From Archangium sp. (GTDB taxonomy: Bacteria > Myxococcota > Myxococcia > Myxococcales > Myxococcaceae), in contig JAUXRX010000009.1 of assembly GCA_030681645.1 (NCBI GenBank), positions 1 to 64,000 of the forward strand: a DNA stretch of 64,000 nucleotides, written 5' to 3'. Below, piece after piece: positions 52,621 to 61,710 of this stretch. Below the pieces are notes generated by a model. The model saw only the letters and a program-made list of their open reading frames with translations, did no database searches and was not told the origin of the DNA. The position numbers and the translations under genes were made by a program. Within the stretch, counting starts at the first letter, position 1. The number at the start of each line of letters is the position of its first letter.

Positions 52621-54557
52621 GTGCGCTCCTCGCCGCGCTGCTGTGCTCGCAGCTCCCCGCCGAAGTGCCGGGCAGTTGGGGCGAGCCCTCTCGCGCCGTG
52701 TTCCTCGACCCCGCGGCGCGGCCCATCCTCTCGGGCCTGAACGCGGTCAGCTTCGACGGTCTGCCTCCCGCCTCCACCACGTTCACCTTCGACGGCGTCG
52801 TCCTCAAGGCGCCCGCCCATGCGCTCTTCGGCCCCACCGCGCTGCACCCCGCCTGGATCGCCGGCGTCGAGGTGGGCCCGGGCATCGAGCACGCCGCGCG
52901 CGGCCGGTCGTTGGGCCGCAACGTCACGCTGGGCACCCGTCAACCTGCCGGCGCGTTCCACGCCGTCGCGCGCCTCGACCTCCTGCAGACCGGCCTCTAC
53001 GTCGAGCACACGCTGAACAGCGGGACCACGCTGCAGGCCGCGTTGCGCTTCTTCACCATCCCCGCGCTGGCCGGGCTGATCATCAAGGGCTCGCTCCTGC
53101 TCGGCGACTACGGGCTGCGCGTGGTGCAGCCGCTGGGCGCCAGCGAGCTGCGCGTGCTCGCGCTCGGCGCGCTCGACTCGGTCGCGCTCACCGTCTCGGG
53201 CATTCCCCTCGCGGCCCGTATGCAGGGGCACCAGGTCGACCTCCGCTGGCGCAGCGACGCGCAGGGCACGCTCGAGGTGGGGCTCGGTGGTCACGTCAGC
53301 ACCATCGGCCTCACGCTCGACGGCGCCACCGCGCGGAACGCGATCGACGGAGAAGAGCAGGCCCTCTCCGCCCGCGTGCTCACGCAGCTCGCCTTCTCTC
53401 CACACGCCCGGGGCGTGCTCGGCGCCGACGTCGAGCTGCGGCGATTGCTGCTCTCACGCGGCACCACCCTCCAGCTCCCCGACGGCACCAGCGCCCGTGA
53501 CCACACCCTGCGTGAGCTCGGCGTCGCCCTGCTGGGCGGCGTCCACGGCGAAGTGCAGGTCACCGAAGGTGAGTGGCGCACCACCCTCGGGCTGCGCGCG
53601 GATCTGTGGAAGCCCGCCGACGCCCCCGCGCACGCCACCGCTGACCCCCGGCTCACCACCACCCGCGGCATCGGCCAGCGGGGCACGCTCGACCTGGGCC
53701 TCGGCCTGATGCACCAGGCACCGTCGTGGCTCGTCACCGTGCCCGTGCTCGAGTCAGCCTCGCTGCGCTACGGGGTGCAGGAAGCCGCGCGCGCCGACGC
53801 CCGCTTCACCTGGAAGAACTCGAAGTACGAATCGCTCGACGCGCACCTCTTCGGCACCGCCCTGCTGCGCACGCTCGAGCTCAGCCCCTTCGACGAGAAC
53901 TTCCTCCAGCTCGCCAACCTCATCGACGAAGACGTCGAGCGGCGCCGCGGCCACGGCTGGGCGGCGGGCGGCGAGGTGCGCTATCGCGTCGCCCACCCCT
54001 GCGTCGGCTGGGCCGAGGTGAGCTACGGCCTGCAGCAGTCGTGGCGCTTCGCGCAGCTCACCCGCTTCGGCCTCGATGGCCTGCCCGTGGGCGAGGCGCA
54101 GGCGTGGGTGCCGTGGCAGCACCAGCAGACCCACGCCGTACGCGGCGCGTTCGGCCTGCAGCTGCCCCTCGAGTGGAGAATCAGCTTCGCCGTGACGGTG
54201 ATGTCCGGCCCGCCGCTGGTGGGCGGGTTGTTCTCGCAGGACCAGCGCCAGGGCGTCGATCCACTCCGAGGCACGCCGAGGTGGGTGCCGAAAGACAGGG
54301 ACCAGGCCGGCGTCGCCGGCGCCTGGCTGCGGGCCGATGCGCGGGCCAGCAAGACCTGGCACCGCGGGCCGCTCGAGGTCGAGCTGTTCCTCGACGTGCA
54401 GACGCTGTCCATCTGGGGCCAGCCCACGGGCACGAGCTTCGGCACCGCTCCTTCCACGCTCGAGCAACAGGCGCGCGGCGAGGTGACGCTCACCCACAAG
54501 CCCGCTTCTTCCCCGCTGCCGCCGATTCCGGTGCTCGGGGTCGAACTTCGGCTCTAG
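52617..54557 (+). CDS. TonB-dependent-receptor-like outer-membrane barrel with reduced plug
   Basis: A 646-residue outer-membrane protein. The signal region is short (MSALLAALLCSQLPA). Residues 30-110 contain a plug-like remnant (GLNAVSFDGLPPASTTFTFDGV, ARGRSLGRNVTLGTR) without a clear TonB box. The rest alternates hydrophobic strands typical of a 20-plus-strand barrel and ends in the aromatic/Leu-terminated strand IPVLGVELRL. It overlaps the PHP gene by 4 bases, so the two are coupled, as with a surface hydrolase and its importer. It may take up a phosphorylated or carbamate compound. The function is inferred from the pairing. Confidence 0.72.
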   Translation: MSALLAALLCSQLPAEVPGSWGEPSRAVFLDPAARPILSGLNAVSFDGLPPASTTFTFDGVVLKAPAHALFGPTALHPAWIAGVEVGPGIEHAARGRSLGRNVTLGTRQPAGAFHAVARLDLLQTGLYVEHTLNSGTTLQAALRFFTIPALAGLIIKGSLLLGDYGLRVVQPLGASELRVLALGALDSVALTVSGIPLAARMQGHQVDLRWRSDAQGTLEVGLGGHVSTIGLTLDGATARNAIDGEEQALSARVLTQLAFSPHARGVLGADVELRRLLLSRGTTLQLPDGTSARDHTLRELGVALLGGVHGEVQVTEGEWRTTLGLRADLWKPADAPAHATADPRLTTTRGIGQRGTLDLGLGLMHQAPSWLVTVPVLESASLRYGVQEAARADARFTWKNSKYESLDAHLFGTALLRTLELSPFDENFLQLANLIDEDVERRRGHGWAAGGEVRYRVAHPCVGWAEVSYGLQQSWRFAQLTRFGLDGLPVGEAQAWVPWQHQQTHAVRGAFGLQLPLEWRISFAVTVMSGPPLVGGLFSQDQRQGVDPLRGTPRWVPKDRDQAGVAGAWLRADARASKTWHRGPLEVELFLDVQTLSIWGQPTGTSFGTAPSTLEQQARGEVTLTHKPASSPLPPIPVLGVELRL

Positions 54558-54567
54558 AACGCAGGCC

Positions 54568-55218
54568 ATGGCACCGGTCGGCACGAAGGACGGCGCGAAG
54601 CTCCCCCTGGCGCTCGGCGGGGTGCTGATCGTCGTCTTCATCGCGACGTTCTTCACCTCACCCGAGGGCAAGCTCAACTGGATGCTCGAGGTCGGGCCCG
54701 GGCTGGCGGGCATGGTGGCGCTGACGATCACCTACCGGCGCTTTCCGATGACCCCGATGATCTACGTCTTCGTCTTCCTCCACATCTGCATCCTCGTGTA
54801 CGGCGGGTTCTACACGTACGCGAAGGTGCCGCTGGGCGAGTGGGCGAAGGTGACGTTCGGCTGGTCGCGCAACAACTACGACAAGGTCGGCCACTTCGCC
54901 TTCGGCTTCTTCCCCGTGTTCATCCTGCGCGAGGTGTTCCTGCGCCGGACGAAGCTCGAGCGCGGCGGGTGGCTCGTCTTCATTCTCATCAACGTCATCT
55001 TCGGCCTCGCGGCGCTCTACGAGCTGCTCGAGTGGGCCGGCGCGCTGGTGCTCGATCCCGCGGGGGGCGACGCGTTCCTCGGCACCCAGGGCTACGTGTG
55101 GGACGCGCAGAGCGACATGCTCTACGCGGGCATCGGCGCCACGGTGGGCCTGCTGCTGCTCTCGAGGGTGCACGACCGCGCGCTCGCCAGGCTGCTCAGT
55201 ACTGCTCGAGCGGGGTGA
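54568..55218 (+). CDS. integral membrane protein, YjdF/DUF2238 family
   Basis: A 216-residue protein with about six membrane helices. The family landmarks are present: FLHICILVYGGFYTYAKVPLGEW, NNYDKVGHFAFGFFPVFILRE, ALYELLEWAGAL and YVWDAQSDMLYAGIGATVG, with conserved DxxGHF, YELLEW and D-Q-D residues. Function of the family is not established. It starts 10 bp after the barrel gene. Its 3' end overlaps that of the opposing lipoprotein gene by 23 bp. Confidence 0.88.
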   Translation: MAPVGTKDGAKLPLALGGVLIVVFIATFFTSPEGKLNWMLEVGPGLAGMVALTITYRRFPMTPMIYVFVFLHICILVYGGFYTYAKVPLGEWAKVTFGWSRNNYDKVGHFAFGFFPVFILREVFLRRTKLERGGWLVFILINVIFGLAALYELLEWAGALVLDPAGGDAFLGTQGYVWDAQSDMLYAGIGATVGLLLLSRVHDRALARLLSTARAG

Positions 55219-56650
55219 CCGTCAGGGTCTTCTTCGCGTCGTCGACCACGAGGCGGCAGCTCTCCCAGGAAGACGTGGTGACGGCGAGCGGCAGGCGGCA
55301 CGCCCAGTCGGCGGGCTCCTCGGGCGCGGTCCGGCAGGGGTCGTCTTCTTCCGGCCCCTTGAACCGGTAGCTCAGCGCGTAGAGGCGCCGGTCGTGGGCG
55401 GCCGCGATCGCAGCAGGCAGCGGCCCCTGCACCTCCACCGCGGCGAGGAGCACGGGCCCCCACGAGGGCGGCTCGTCTTCGTCCTCGTCCAACGAGCCGG
55501 GCTTCGGGTGAAGCGTGCGCTCGACCGCTGCCGCGCGCTGGGCCGGGGTGCACAGCGGCGTCTCCTTCTCGTCGTCGACGTCGGGATCGCACTGGAGTTC
55601 CCAGTCGCACGGGTTCCGCTCGAGCAGCGGTAGCACCCAGGGGCACTTCGAGCGCCGCGAGGCGATCACCGCCAGCGCGACCGGCTCCGGGGGAACGAAG
55701 CCGTACGACTCGGTGCCGGTGTTCTCGTGCCAGCTGCGCTCGATCAACTCGCAGGCGAGCTGCTCCGCGCGGCTGGGGGCGAGCGGGAGCAGGGCCAACA
55801 GGCCCACCGAGGCGTCGATGGAGCTGGAGGCCAGCGCGTGGTCGAGCGCCTCGACGAAGTCGGGCTTCTGCTCCTCTGGCCGCTGGAGGAACCACTTCAA
55901 CGCGCCGTCGTTGCCGCTCGAGACCTCGCGCACCAGCGCGTCTCTCACCTCGGCGCGATCCGCCGGCTCGAGCTTCGAGAGCACGAGGCTCCACGAGACG
56001 CCCAGGGTGTTGGCCTCGTCCGTCATCGCCACCAGCGCCTGCTTGAGCGTCGCCTTTCCACCGGGCGTCTGGGCGAGGAGCGCCTCGAGATCGCCGTCGG
56101 ACAGGCCGATCAGATCGAGGCTGCTCATCACCGAGAGGAACGGGGGAATGTGCGACCAGTTCAGCGCGCCATCGGGGTGGAAGAGGGTGCCGGGCCGGGT
56201 CGCCGGGCCTTCCCAGACCTGCCTCGTGAGCCGCAGCCGCCCCTGGCGCAGGTAGAGCGCGTGGAGCGAGTCGCCCAGGTCGACCACCACGCGCTCACCA
56301 CCCGGCTCGACGAAGAGGGTGGCCTTTCGTCCCGGTTGGTTCACCAGCACGGCGCGTTCACCCGGCAGCTCCAGGATCATGCAGCGGAGGGGTTCGGGTG
56401 CCTTGCTGCGCACGGGGACGTCGGCCGCTTCACCGACTTCCACGTAGACGCAGCCCTGGCGCTCGGCGCGGCTCATGAGGCAGCTCACCTGCTCGAGAGT
56501 GGTGCCCACGCACGCGCGCGCGACGGGAGCGTCGATGACCCGAACGGTGACGTGCAGAGGCGCCGTCACCTCGGCCAGGCGGGGATCAGGGCGCTCCCTG
56601 CCGCACGCGACGAGCGCGAGGACCAGGGCCGCCGCGCCCGCCCGGTTCAC
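55196..56650 (-). CDS. large lipoprotein of unknown function
   Basis: A 484-residue protein with a lipoprotein signal (LALVAC, C16) and a GTG start at 56650 that overlaps the upstream stop (GTGA). The N-terminal quarter has two Cys residues (ARACVGTTLEQVSCLMS). The central part is helical (residues 150-330, possible repeats ending in acidic loops). The C-terminal part is again Cys-containing (CDWELQCDPDVDDEKETPLC). No family recognised. It is the last of four minus-strand lipoprotein genes that overlap or nearly touch. Confidence 0.75.
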   Translation of the reverse strand: MNRAGAAALVLALVACGRERPDPRLAEVTAPLHVTVRVIDAPVARACVGTTLEQVSCLMSRAERQGCVYVEVGEAADVPVRSKAPEPLRCMILELPGERAVLVNQPGRKATLFVEPGGERVVVDLGDSLHALYLRQGRLRLTRQVWEGPATRPGTLFHPDGALNWSHIPPFLSVMSSLDLIGLSDGDLEALLAQTPGGKATLKQALVAMTDEANTLGVSWSLVLSKLEPADRAEVRDALVREVSSGNDGALKWFLQRPEEQKPDFVEALDHALASSSIDASVGLLALLPLAPSRAEQLACELIERSWHENTGTESYGFVPPEPVALAVIASRRSKCPWVLPLLERNPCDWELQCDPDVDDEKETPLCTPAQRAAAVERTLHPKPGSLDEDEDEPPSWGPVLLAAVEVQGPLPAAIAAAHDRRLYALSYRFKGPEEDDPCRTAPEEPADWACRLPLAVTTSSWESCRLVVDDAKKTLTVTPLEQY

Positions 56651-57135
56651 TTCACCGTCACCGGCACGTCTTTCGTGGTGGGGCCCCGAATGAGCCGCAG
56701 CACCGCGGCGCCGGCCCTCGTGCCCTTCACGTAGAGCATCGATTCCCGCACCGTCACGTCGGTGTCGACCTTCCAGCCGTCGCGCTTCTCCACCGGGCCC
56801 CAGTAGAGGTCGACCCCGCCGCCGTCGACGAAGAGGGTCGCCTCGCTCGCCTCGTCGACGCGAAAGCCCATCACCTCGCCCACCTTCAGGCCCACCTTGT
56901 CGACCTCGTGGAGGAGGGGGAAGACGAAGCCAGGGGTCGGCTCCCAGCCGCGCCTGGTGCCTTCGGTCACCTCGGTCTCGTACGCGTCGCGCGTCACCAC
57001 TTCCCGCGGCGCGTCGGCGTCACGCTTCGCCGAGTCGACGTACACGAGCCGCCACTCGCCGCGCTCCACCGACTTGAAGCCCGCGCACGAGAAACCGCCC
57101 AGCATCAGCAACCCGGCAGGAAGGACCCATCGCAT
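56647..57135 (-). CDS. lipoprotein of unknown function
   Basis: A 162-residue protein with a lipoprotein signal ending GGFSC (C17). The mature part is beta-rich, with alternating charged residues, and ends in a strand pair (ESMLYVKGTRAGAAVLRLIRG, VPVTVK), suggesting a small immunoglobulin-like or BON-like fold. No family recognised. The ATG is 40 bp from the upstream TPR lipoprotein stop, and the end overlaps the next gene by 4 bases. Confidence 0.75.
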   Translation of the reverse strand: MRWVLPAGLLMLGGFSCAGFKSVERGEWRLVYVDSAKRDADAPREVVTRDAYETEVTEGTRRGWEPTPGFVFPLLHEVDKVGLKVGEVMGFRVDEASEATLFVDGGGVDLYWGPVEKRDGWKVDTDVTVRESMLYVKGTRAGAAVLRLIRGPTTKDVPVTVK

Positions 57136-57174
57136 GGGGCCAGCCTAAAACAGCTTCGGGGTCAGAGTGGGCGT

Positions 57175-58182
57175 TCACTGCGGGGCAGCGCCCGGGGGGT
57201 CCTTCGGGGGCAGGGCGTTCTCCACCGGCATCTTCGCCTCGAGCTCGGCCTCTTCGGGCGTGCCCCCGACGGCCTCGGCCGAGGTCCTGGGGACCACCTT
57301 GGGCGTGGCAGGCTGCTGCGCATCTTCGTGCCGCTCGTAGACGGGGTACTTGTCCCAGTCGAAGGCCGCGGTCGCGTCGCCCACGGTCCGGGGGGTGGTG
57401 GCGCGCAGCCGGCCCCGCACCAGCGAGATCTGCTGCTGCACCGCCGCGGGCGTGGGGTGCGTCTTGAGCGCCGACACCCACAGCTCGATCGCCTGCTCGG
57501 GCTCGCCGGCGTCGGCCTTGAGCCGCCCCAGCTCGACCAGCGCGTGCGAGCGCAGCTCTGAATCGGGGAAACGATCGAGCAGGTCGAGGAACACGCGCTG
57601 CGCCTCGGGCTTGCGGCCGTCCATCATCGCCAGCGCCTGGCCCCGCAGGTAGAGCGCGTCGTCGACCCAGGCGCTCGTCTCGAACTTCTGCGAGACCTTG
57701 CCGGCCTCGAGCTCGCACTGCTCGTAGTCCTGCAGCTCGAAGTAGAGCTTGGCCACGGTGAAGGAGAGCTCGGCCGACTGCGGCGGGTTGCGCGCCAGCG
57801 CCGAGGTGTACTCGGCGATCGCCCCGCGCAGATCGCGGAACTGGTGCCACAGCAGCCCGGCCAGGTGCAGCCGCCCTTCCAGCGTCTCGGGTGCCTCGGG
57901 GCACACGGTGATCAGCTCACGGTAGACCTCGATGGCCCGCCGCGGATCGTTGAGCTGGAAGGCATAGAGGTCGGCGGCGCCCCGCAACGCCCGGGCCCGG
58001 TAGAGGTTGGCCTGCGGGGAGCTGTCGCGCTCGATCAGATCGAGCGCGAGCTTGTACTCGGCGATCGCCACGTCGGGCTTCTGCTGGAACTGCGCGGTGC
58101 GCGCGCGCTCGAGGTGCGCGGGCGCGTCGTCCTTGCGGCAGGCCGCCAGCACCAGCGCGGTGACGAGCGCGAGCCGCCTCAT
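57175..58182 (-). CDS. TPR-repeat lipoprotein
   Basis: A 335-residue lipoprotein (signal MRRLALVTALVLAAC, C15). Residues 20-260 are made of about six tetratricopeptide-type helical pairs (for example VAIAEYKLALDLIERDSS, AIEVYRELITVCPEAPETLEGR, AIAEYTSALARNPPQSAELS). This resembles BamD/YbgF-like periplasmic scaffolds in general layout only. The C-terminal 70 residues are Pro/Ala/Glu-rich. The start at 58182 is chosen over longer frames because the lipoprotein signal begins there and overlaps the upstream stop by 4 bases. Confidence 0.85.
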   Translation of the reverse strand: MRRLALVTALVLAACRKDDAPAHLERARTAQFQQKPDVAIAEYKLALDLIERDSSPQANLYRARALRGAADLYAFQLNDPRRAIEVYRELITVCPEAPETLEGRLHLAGLLWHQFRDLRGAIAEYTSALARNPPQSAELSFTVAKLYFELQDYEQCELEAGKVSQKFETSAWVDDALYLRGQALAMMDGRKPEAQRVFLDLLDRFPDSELRSHALVELGRLKADAGEPEQAIELWVSALKTHPTPAAVQQQISLVRGRLRATTPRTVGDATAAFDWDKYPVYERHEDAQQPATPKVVPRTSAEAVGGTPEEAELEAKMPVENALPPKDPPGAAPQ

Positions 58183-58409
58183 GGGCACGCCTCCGGGCGG
58201 TAGCGCACGCAGCGGTTGGCGGTGCAGGCGATGCAGTCGCGCAGCTGGTCTTCGTTGTCGCCGCACACCAGCACGCTCGAGGGGCGCGGGCAGTCGGTGT
58301 TCTGCACGCAGGCCGAGGCCCCCCCGTCGAGGCCCGTGAGCGGCTCCGACCGCGAGCACACCCGTCCGCACCCGAACGACAGCACCGCGCTGAGGAGAAG
58401 CAGCCGCAT
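58179..58409 (-). CDS. small Cys-rich lipoprotein
   Basis: A 76-residue protein with signal MRLLLLSAVLSFGC (lipidated C14). The mature 62 residues contain eight further cysteines (for example RVC, SACVQNTDC, LVCGDN, DCIACTANRC), a density that implies a disulfide-knotted domain. It heads the four-gene lipoprotein unit and is divergent from the exporter operon. No family recognised. The 145 bp upstream to the macA start hold no other gene. Confidence 0.75.
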   Translation of the reverse strand: MRLLLLSAVLSFGCGRVCSRSEPLTGLDGGASACVQNTDCPRPSSVLVCGDNEDQLRDCIACTANRCVRYRPEACP

Positions 58410-58554
58410 CGGGCGCGTCTGTTAGCACAGCGTGCCGCTGGCATGGCCAGCCAGGCGCAGACTCTTCACCCCACGAAGATTCTGCGTCCGCGCCTCCTCC
58501 AACCGGGCGTGCCTTCAGCCCCCGTCCCGCATGCGCTTTGCAACACCCGGCCCC

Positions 58555-59799
58555 ATGACGCCCGCCTCTTCCCCACCCGTGGCGAGGGTCGTCTCGCTGC
58601 GGGAATCGTCACTGCCTGCGTTGATCGAACGCGAGCACCGCCGCCGCCGCCGCCGGCAGCTCACCTGGCTCGGGCTCGCGCTCGCCGTGGTGGCCGCCGC
58701 CGTCGCCGTCTTCTTCTCCACCCGCCCCCGCCCGGCGCCGCTCGCCGCGCGCTTCCGGACGGGCGCGGTGACGCAGGGGGACCTCGTGCGCGAGGTGCGG
58801 GCCACCGGTCACGTCGAGGCCGTGTCCACGGTCTCGGTCGGCGCGGAGATCTCGGGCCGCGTGGCCACGGTGGAAGCCGACTTCAACCAGCAGGTGAAGG
58901 CCGGCCAGGTGCTGGCGCGCTTCGACGTCGCCGCGCTCGAGGCCCAGCGCGCCCAGAGCGCGGCGGTCGCGTTGAGCGCGAAGGCGCAGCTCGCCCAGGC
59001 GCGCGCCGACCTCGAGCAGGCGCGGCGCAACAAGGCCCGCGCCGATTCCCTCTTCGCGCAGCAGGCCCAGGCCGTGAGCGAGCACGAGGCCGCGGTGACC
59101 GCGCTGTCCATCGCCGTGGCGCGCGTGTCGGCCAGCGAGGCCACGCTCGCCGCGCAGACCGCGCTCGCGACCGTGGCGAAGACCAACCTCGAGCACGCGA
59201 TCATCCGCTCGCCCATCGACGGGGTGATCATCACCCGCAACATCGACCCGGGGCAGACCGTGGCCTCGATGCTGGCGACCCCGGTGCTCTTCACCGTCGC
59301 GGCCGACCTGCGGAAGATGGAGGTGCTCGCGGCGGTCGACGAGGCCGACATCGCCGAGGTCGCGGTGGGGCAGCGCGCGGACTTCACCGTCACCGCGTGG
59401 CCGGGCCGCACCTTCGAGGGCACCGTCACCGAGGTGCGCAACGCCGCGCACGTGGTGCAGGACGTGGTGACCTACGGGGTGGTGGTGGCGCTGGACAACC
59501 TCGATCTCGCGCTGCGCCCGGGCATGACCGCGTCGGTGCGGGTGCGCACCGGGTCCACCGCGGCCACCCTGCAGGTGCCCAACGCCGCGCTGCGCTTCAC
59601 GCCCCCGGGAGAGACGAAGCGCGAGCGGCCCCACGTGTGGTTGCTCGAGAACGGCGCCCTGGTCGCGCGCGCCGTGACGCCCGCGCTCACCGATGGGGAG
59701 CGCACCGCCATCGCCGCGGGCGAGGTGCCCGCCGGGGCCGCGGTGCTGGTGGACCTCACGCCGGAAGGGAAGAAGGCCTATGGCCTCGGTGCTCCCTGA
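58555..59799 (+). CDS. macA: periplasmic adaptor subunit, MacA/HlyD family
   Basis: A 414-residue membrane-fusion protein. A membrane helix lies near residues 35-55 after a basic cytoplasmic tail (EREHRRRRRRQ). The lipoyl half-motifs are VSVGAEISGRVATVEADFNQQVKAGQVL and LEHAIIRSPIDGVIITRNIDPGQTV. A helical hairpin of about 75 residues between them docks the outer-membrane channel. A beta-barrel and membrane-proximal domain follow. The ATG at 58555 is chosen; 58531 and 58432 are open alternatives without a ribosome binding site. The end overlaps the ATPase gene by 20 bases. It links MacB-type permeases to an outer-membrane duct. Confidence 0.9.
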   Translation: MTPASSPPVARVVSLRESSLPALIEREHRRRRRRQLTWLGLALAVVAAAVAVFFSTRPRPAPLAARFRTGAVTQGDLVREVRATGHVEAVSTVSVGAEISGRVATVEADFNQQVKAGQVLARFDVAALEAQRAQSAAVALSAKAQLAQARADLEQARRNKARADSLFAQQAQAVSEHEAAVTALSIAVARVSASEATLAAQTALATVAKTNLEHAIIRSPIDGVIITRNIDPGQTVASMLATPVLFTVAADLRKMEVLAAVDEADIAEVAVGQRADFTVTAWPGRTFEGTVTEVRNAAHVVQDVVTYGVVVALDNLDLALRPGMTASVRVRTGSTAATLQVPNAALRFTPPGETKRERPHVWLLENGALVARAVTPALTDGERTAIAAGEVPAGAAVLVDLTPEGKKAYGLGAP

Positions 59800-60496
59800 C
59801 CTCGCCGTTCCGGCGCTGCTCGCGTTTCGCCAGGTGACGCGCACCTGGGGTGAAGGCGAAGGGCAGGTGCGGGCGCTCACCGGCGTCGACCTCGACATTC
59901 ACCGCGGCGAGTTCGTCGCCATCACCGGCGCCTCGGGTTCCGGCAAGTCGACGGCGGTGTCCATTCTCGGGTGCCTCGACGTGCCCAGCAGCGGCGAGTA
60001 CCTCATCGAGGGGCACCCGGTGCAGTCGCTGCCGCCCGACGTGCTGGCCGCGCTGCGCAACGCGAAGTTCGGCTTCGTCTTCCAGAGCTACAACCTGCTC
60101 ACGCGCACCAGCGCGCTCGACAACGTGGCCCTGCCCCTCATCTACGCGGGGCTGGGGGTGAGCGCGCGCGAGGCCCGCGCGCTCGAGGCGTTGTCGGCCG
60201 TCGGGCTCGCCGCGCGCGCCGACGCCACGCCCAACCAGCTCTCGGGAGGCCAGCAGCAGCGGGTCGCCATCGCGCGGGCGCTGGTCAACCAGCCCGAGGT
60301 CATCCTGGCGGACGAGCCGACCGGCAACCTCGACTCGAAGACCAGCGCCGAGATCATGCAGTTGATCAAGAGCCTCAACGAGGACCGCGGCATCACCGTG
60401 GTGATGGTGACGCACGACCCGAAGAGCGCGGCGCTGGCGAGGCGTCAGCTGGTCTTTCGCGACGGGCAGATCGTCAGCGACACGGAGCGCGCATGA
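59780..60496 (+). CDS. MacB-type ABC transporter ATP-binding protein
   Basis: A 238-residue ATPase of the LolD/MacB class. Walker A is GASGSGKS at 50-57, the Q-loop is FVFQSYNLLTRTSALDNV, the signature is LSGGQQQRVAIARAL, Walker B is VILADEPTGNLDS, and the switch His is in VMVTHDP. AGAAGG precedes the ATG at 59780. It overlaps the adaptor upstream by 20 bases and the permease by 4. In E. coli MacB the ATPase and permease are fused; here they are separate. Confidence 0.95.
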   Translation: MASVLPDLAVPALLAFRQVTRTWGEGEGQVRALTGVDLDIHRGEFVAITGASGSGKSTAVSILGCLDVPSSGEYLIEGHPVQSLPPDVLAALRNAKFGFVFQSYNLLTRTSALDNVALPLIYAGLGVSAREARALEALSAVGLAARADATPNQLSGGQQQRVAIARALVNQPEVILADEPTGNLDSKTSAEIMQLIKSLNEDRGITVVMVTHDPKSAALARRQLVFRDGQIVSDTERA

Positions 60497-61707
60497 GCCT
60501 CCGCTCGACCACCTCGGTGGCGCTCTCGGCCCTGTTGCGCAACCGGTTGCGCTCGCTGCTCACGGTGCTGGGCGTGGTGATCGGCGTGGCCGCGGTGCTC
60601 ACCATGGAATCGCTGGGGCAGGGCGCCACCGCGTACATCGGCAACACCATCTCGGGCATGGGCAGCAACATGTTGATGATCGTCCCCGGCTCGCCCAACC
60701 AGCGCATGGGGGGCGGGGCGGCGGGAGCACCGCTCTTCACCGGGGCCGACCTCGAGGCGCTCCGGCGCGGCGCCCGCGACGTGGGCCTGCTCGCCGCCGT
60801 CAGCCAGCGGCCCCTGCGCATCGTGGCCGGCGGGCTCAACCGCAACACGGTGGTGAACGGCGCTTCGCCCGAGTACCTCGAGATTCGGCAGTGGGGCGTC
60901 TCTTCCGGGCGGAGGCTGACCCGCGACGACGAGCGCCTCGCGTCGCAGGTCTGCCTCATCGGCCACACCGTGAAGACCGCGCTCTTCCTCGACGCGGATC
61001 CCCTCGGCCAGGAGCTGCGCGTGCACGGGGTGTCGTGCCGGGTGGTGGGCGAGCTCGAGGCCAAGGGAGCCTCGGCGTTCGGCATGGACCAGGACGACAT
61101 CGTGTTCATGCCCTTCAGCACCTTCTCGCGCCGCATCGCGGGCAGCGACCGCATCGGGCTGATCGTGGCCTCGGCCAGCGCGCCCGATCGCATCGACGAC
61201 GCCAAGGAGCAGCTCACCTCGGTGATGCGGGCGCGCAGGCGGGTGATGCAGGGGGAAGACGACGACTTCGCGGTGCGCGATCCCCGCGAGGTGCAGGCGG
61301 TGCTCGACCAGGTGACGGGCGTGCTCACCACCTTCCTGCTGGGCGTGGCGGGCATCTCGCTGCTGGTGGGCGGCATCGGCATCATGAACATCATGTTGGT
61401 GTCGGTGACCGAGCGGACGCGGGAGATCGGCGTGCGGCTCGCCGTCGGCGCGCGGGGCAGCGACATCTTGAGCCAGTTCCTGGTCGAGGCGGTGGTGCTG
61501 TCGGCCGCCGGGGGGTTGGTGGGCATCGGGGTGGGGCTGGGGGCGGGGTGGGCGCTGGCGGGCGCGCTCCATCTTCCCTTCGTGGTGCCGGTGGCGGCGG
61601 TGCCGCTGGCGTTCGGCGTCTCGGTGCTGGTGGGCGTGCTGTTCGGCGTGTTCCCCGCGCGGAAGGCGGCCAGGCTCAACCCGCTCGCGGCGCTGCGCTT
61701 CGAGTGA
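60493..61707 (+). CDS. MacB-type ABC transporter permease (FtsX fold)
   Basis: A 404-residue permease: a first membrane helix (residues 18-40, LRSLLTVLGVVIGVAAVLTM), a periplasmic domain of about 230 residues, then three helices from about 275 to 400. The conserved FtsX segments are present (GIGIMNIMLVSVTERTREIGV and a PARKAARLNPLAALR end). With the adaptor and ATPase it forms a mechanotransmission exporter for substrates already in the periplasm, such as lipoproteins, siderophores or peptides. No outer-membrane channel gene is adjacent. The ATG overlaps the ATPase stop (ATGA). Confidence 0.95.
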   Translation: MSLRSTTSVALSALLRNRLRSLLTVLGVVIGVAAVLTMESLGQGATAYIGNTISGMGSNMLMIVPGSPNQRMGGGAAGAPLFTGADLEALRRGARDVGLLAAVSQRPLRIVAGGLNRNTVVNGASPEYLEIRQWGVSSGRRLTRDDERLASQVCLIGHTVKTALFLDADPLGQELRVHGVSCRVVGELEAKGASAFGMDQDDIVFMPFSTFSRRIAGSDRIGLIVASASAPDRIDDAKEQLTSVMRARRRVMQGEDDDFAVRDPREVQAVLDQVTGVLTTFLLGVAGISLLVGGIGIMNIMLVSVTERTREIGVRLAVGARGSDILSQFLVEAVVLSAAGGLVGIGVGLGAGWALAGALHLPFVVPVAAVPLAFGVSVLVGVLFGVFPARKAARLNPLAALRFE

Positions 61708-61710
61708 GGC

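Noticed and set aside
58183..58428. Longer start of the TPR lipoprotein
   Set aside because: The extension overlaps the small Cys-rich lipoprotein in another frame and would bury the lipoprotein signal at 58182.
59800..61707. Outer-membrane TolC-like channel gene for the MacAB-type exporter
   Set aside because: I looked after the permease and before the adaptor; the neighbours are a DUF4261-like gene and lipoproteins, so no channel is encoded here.
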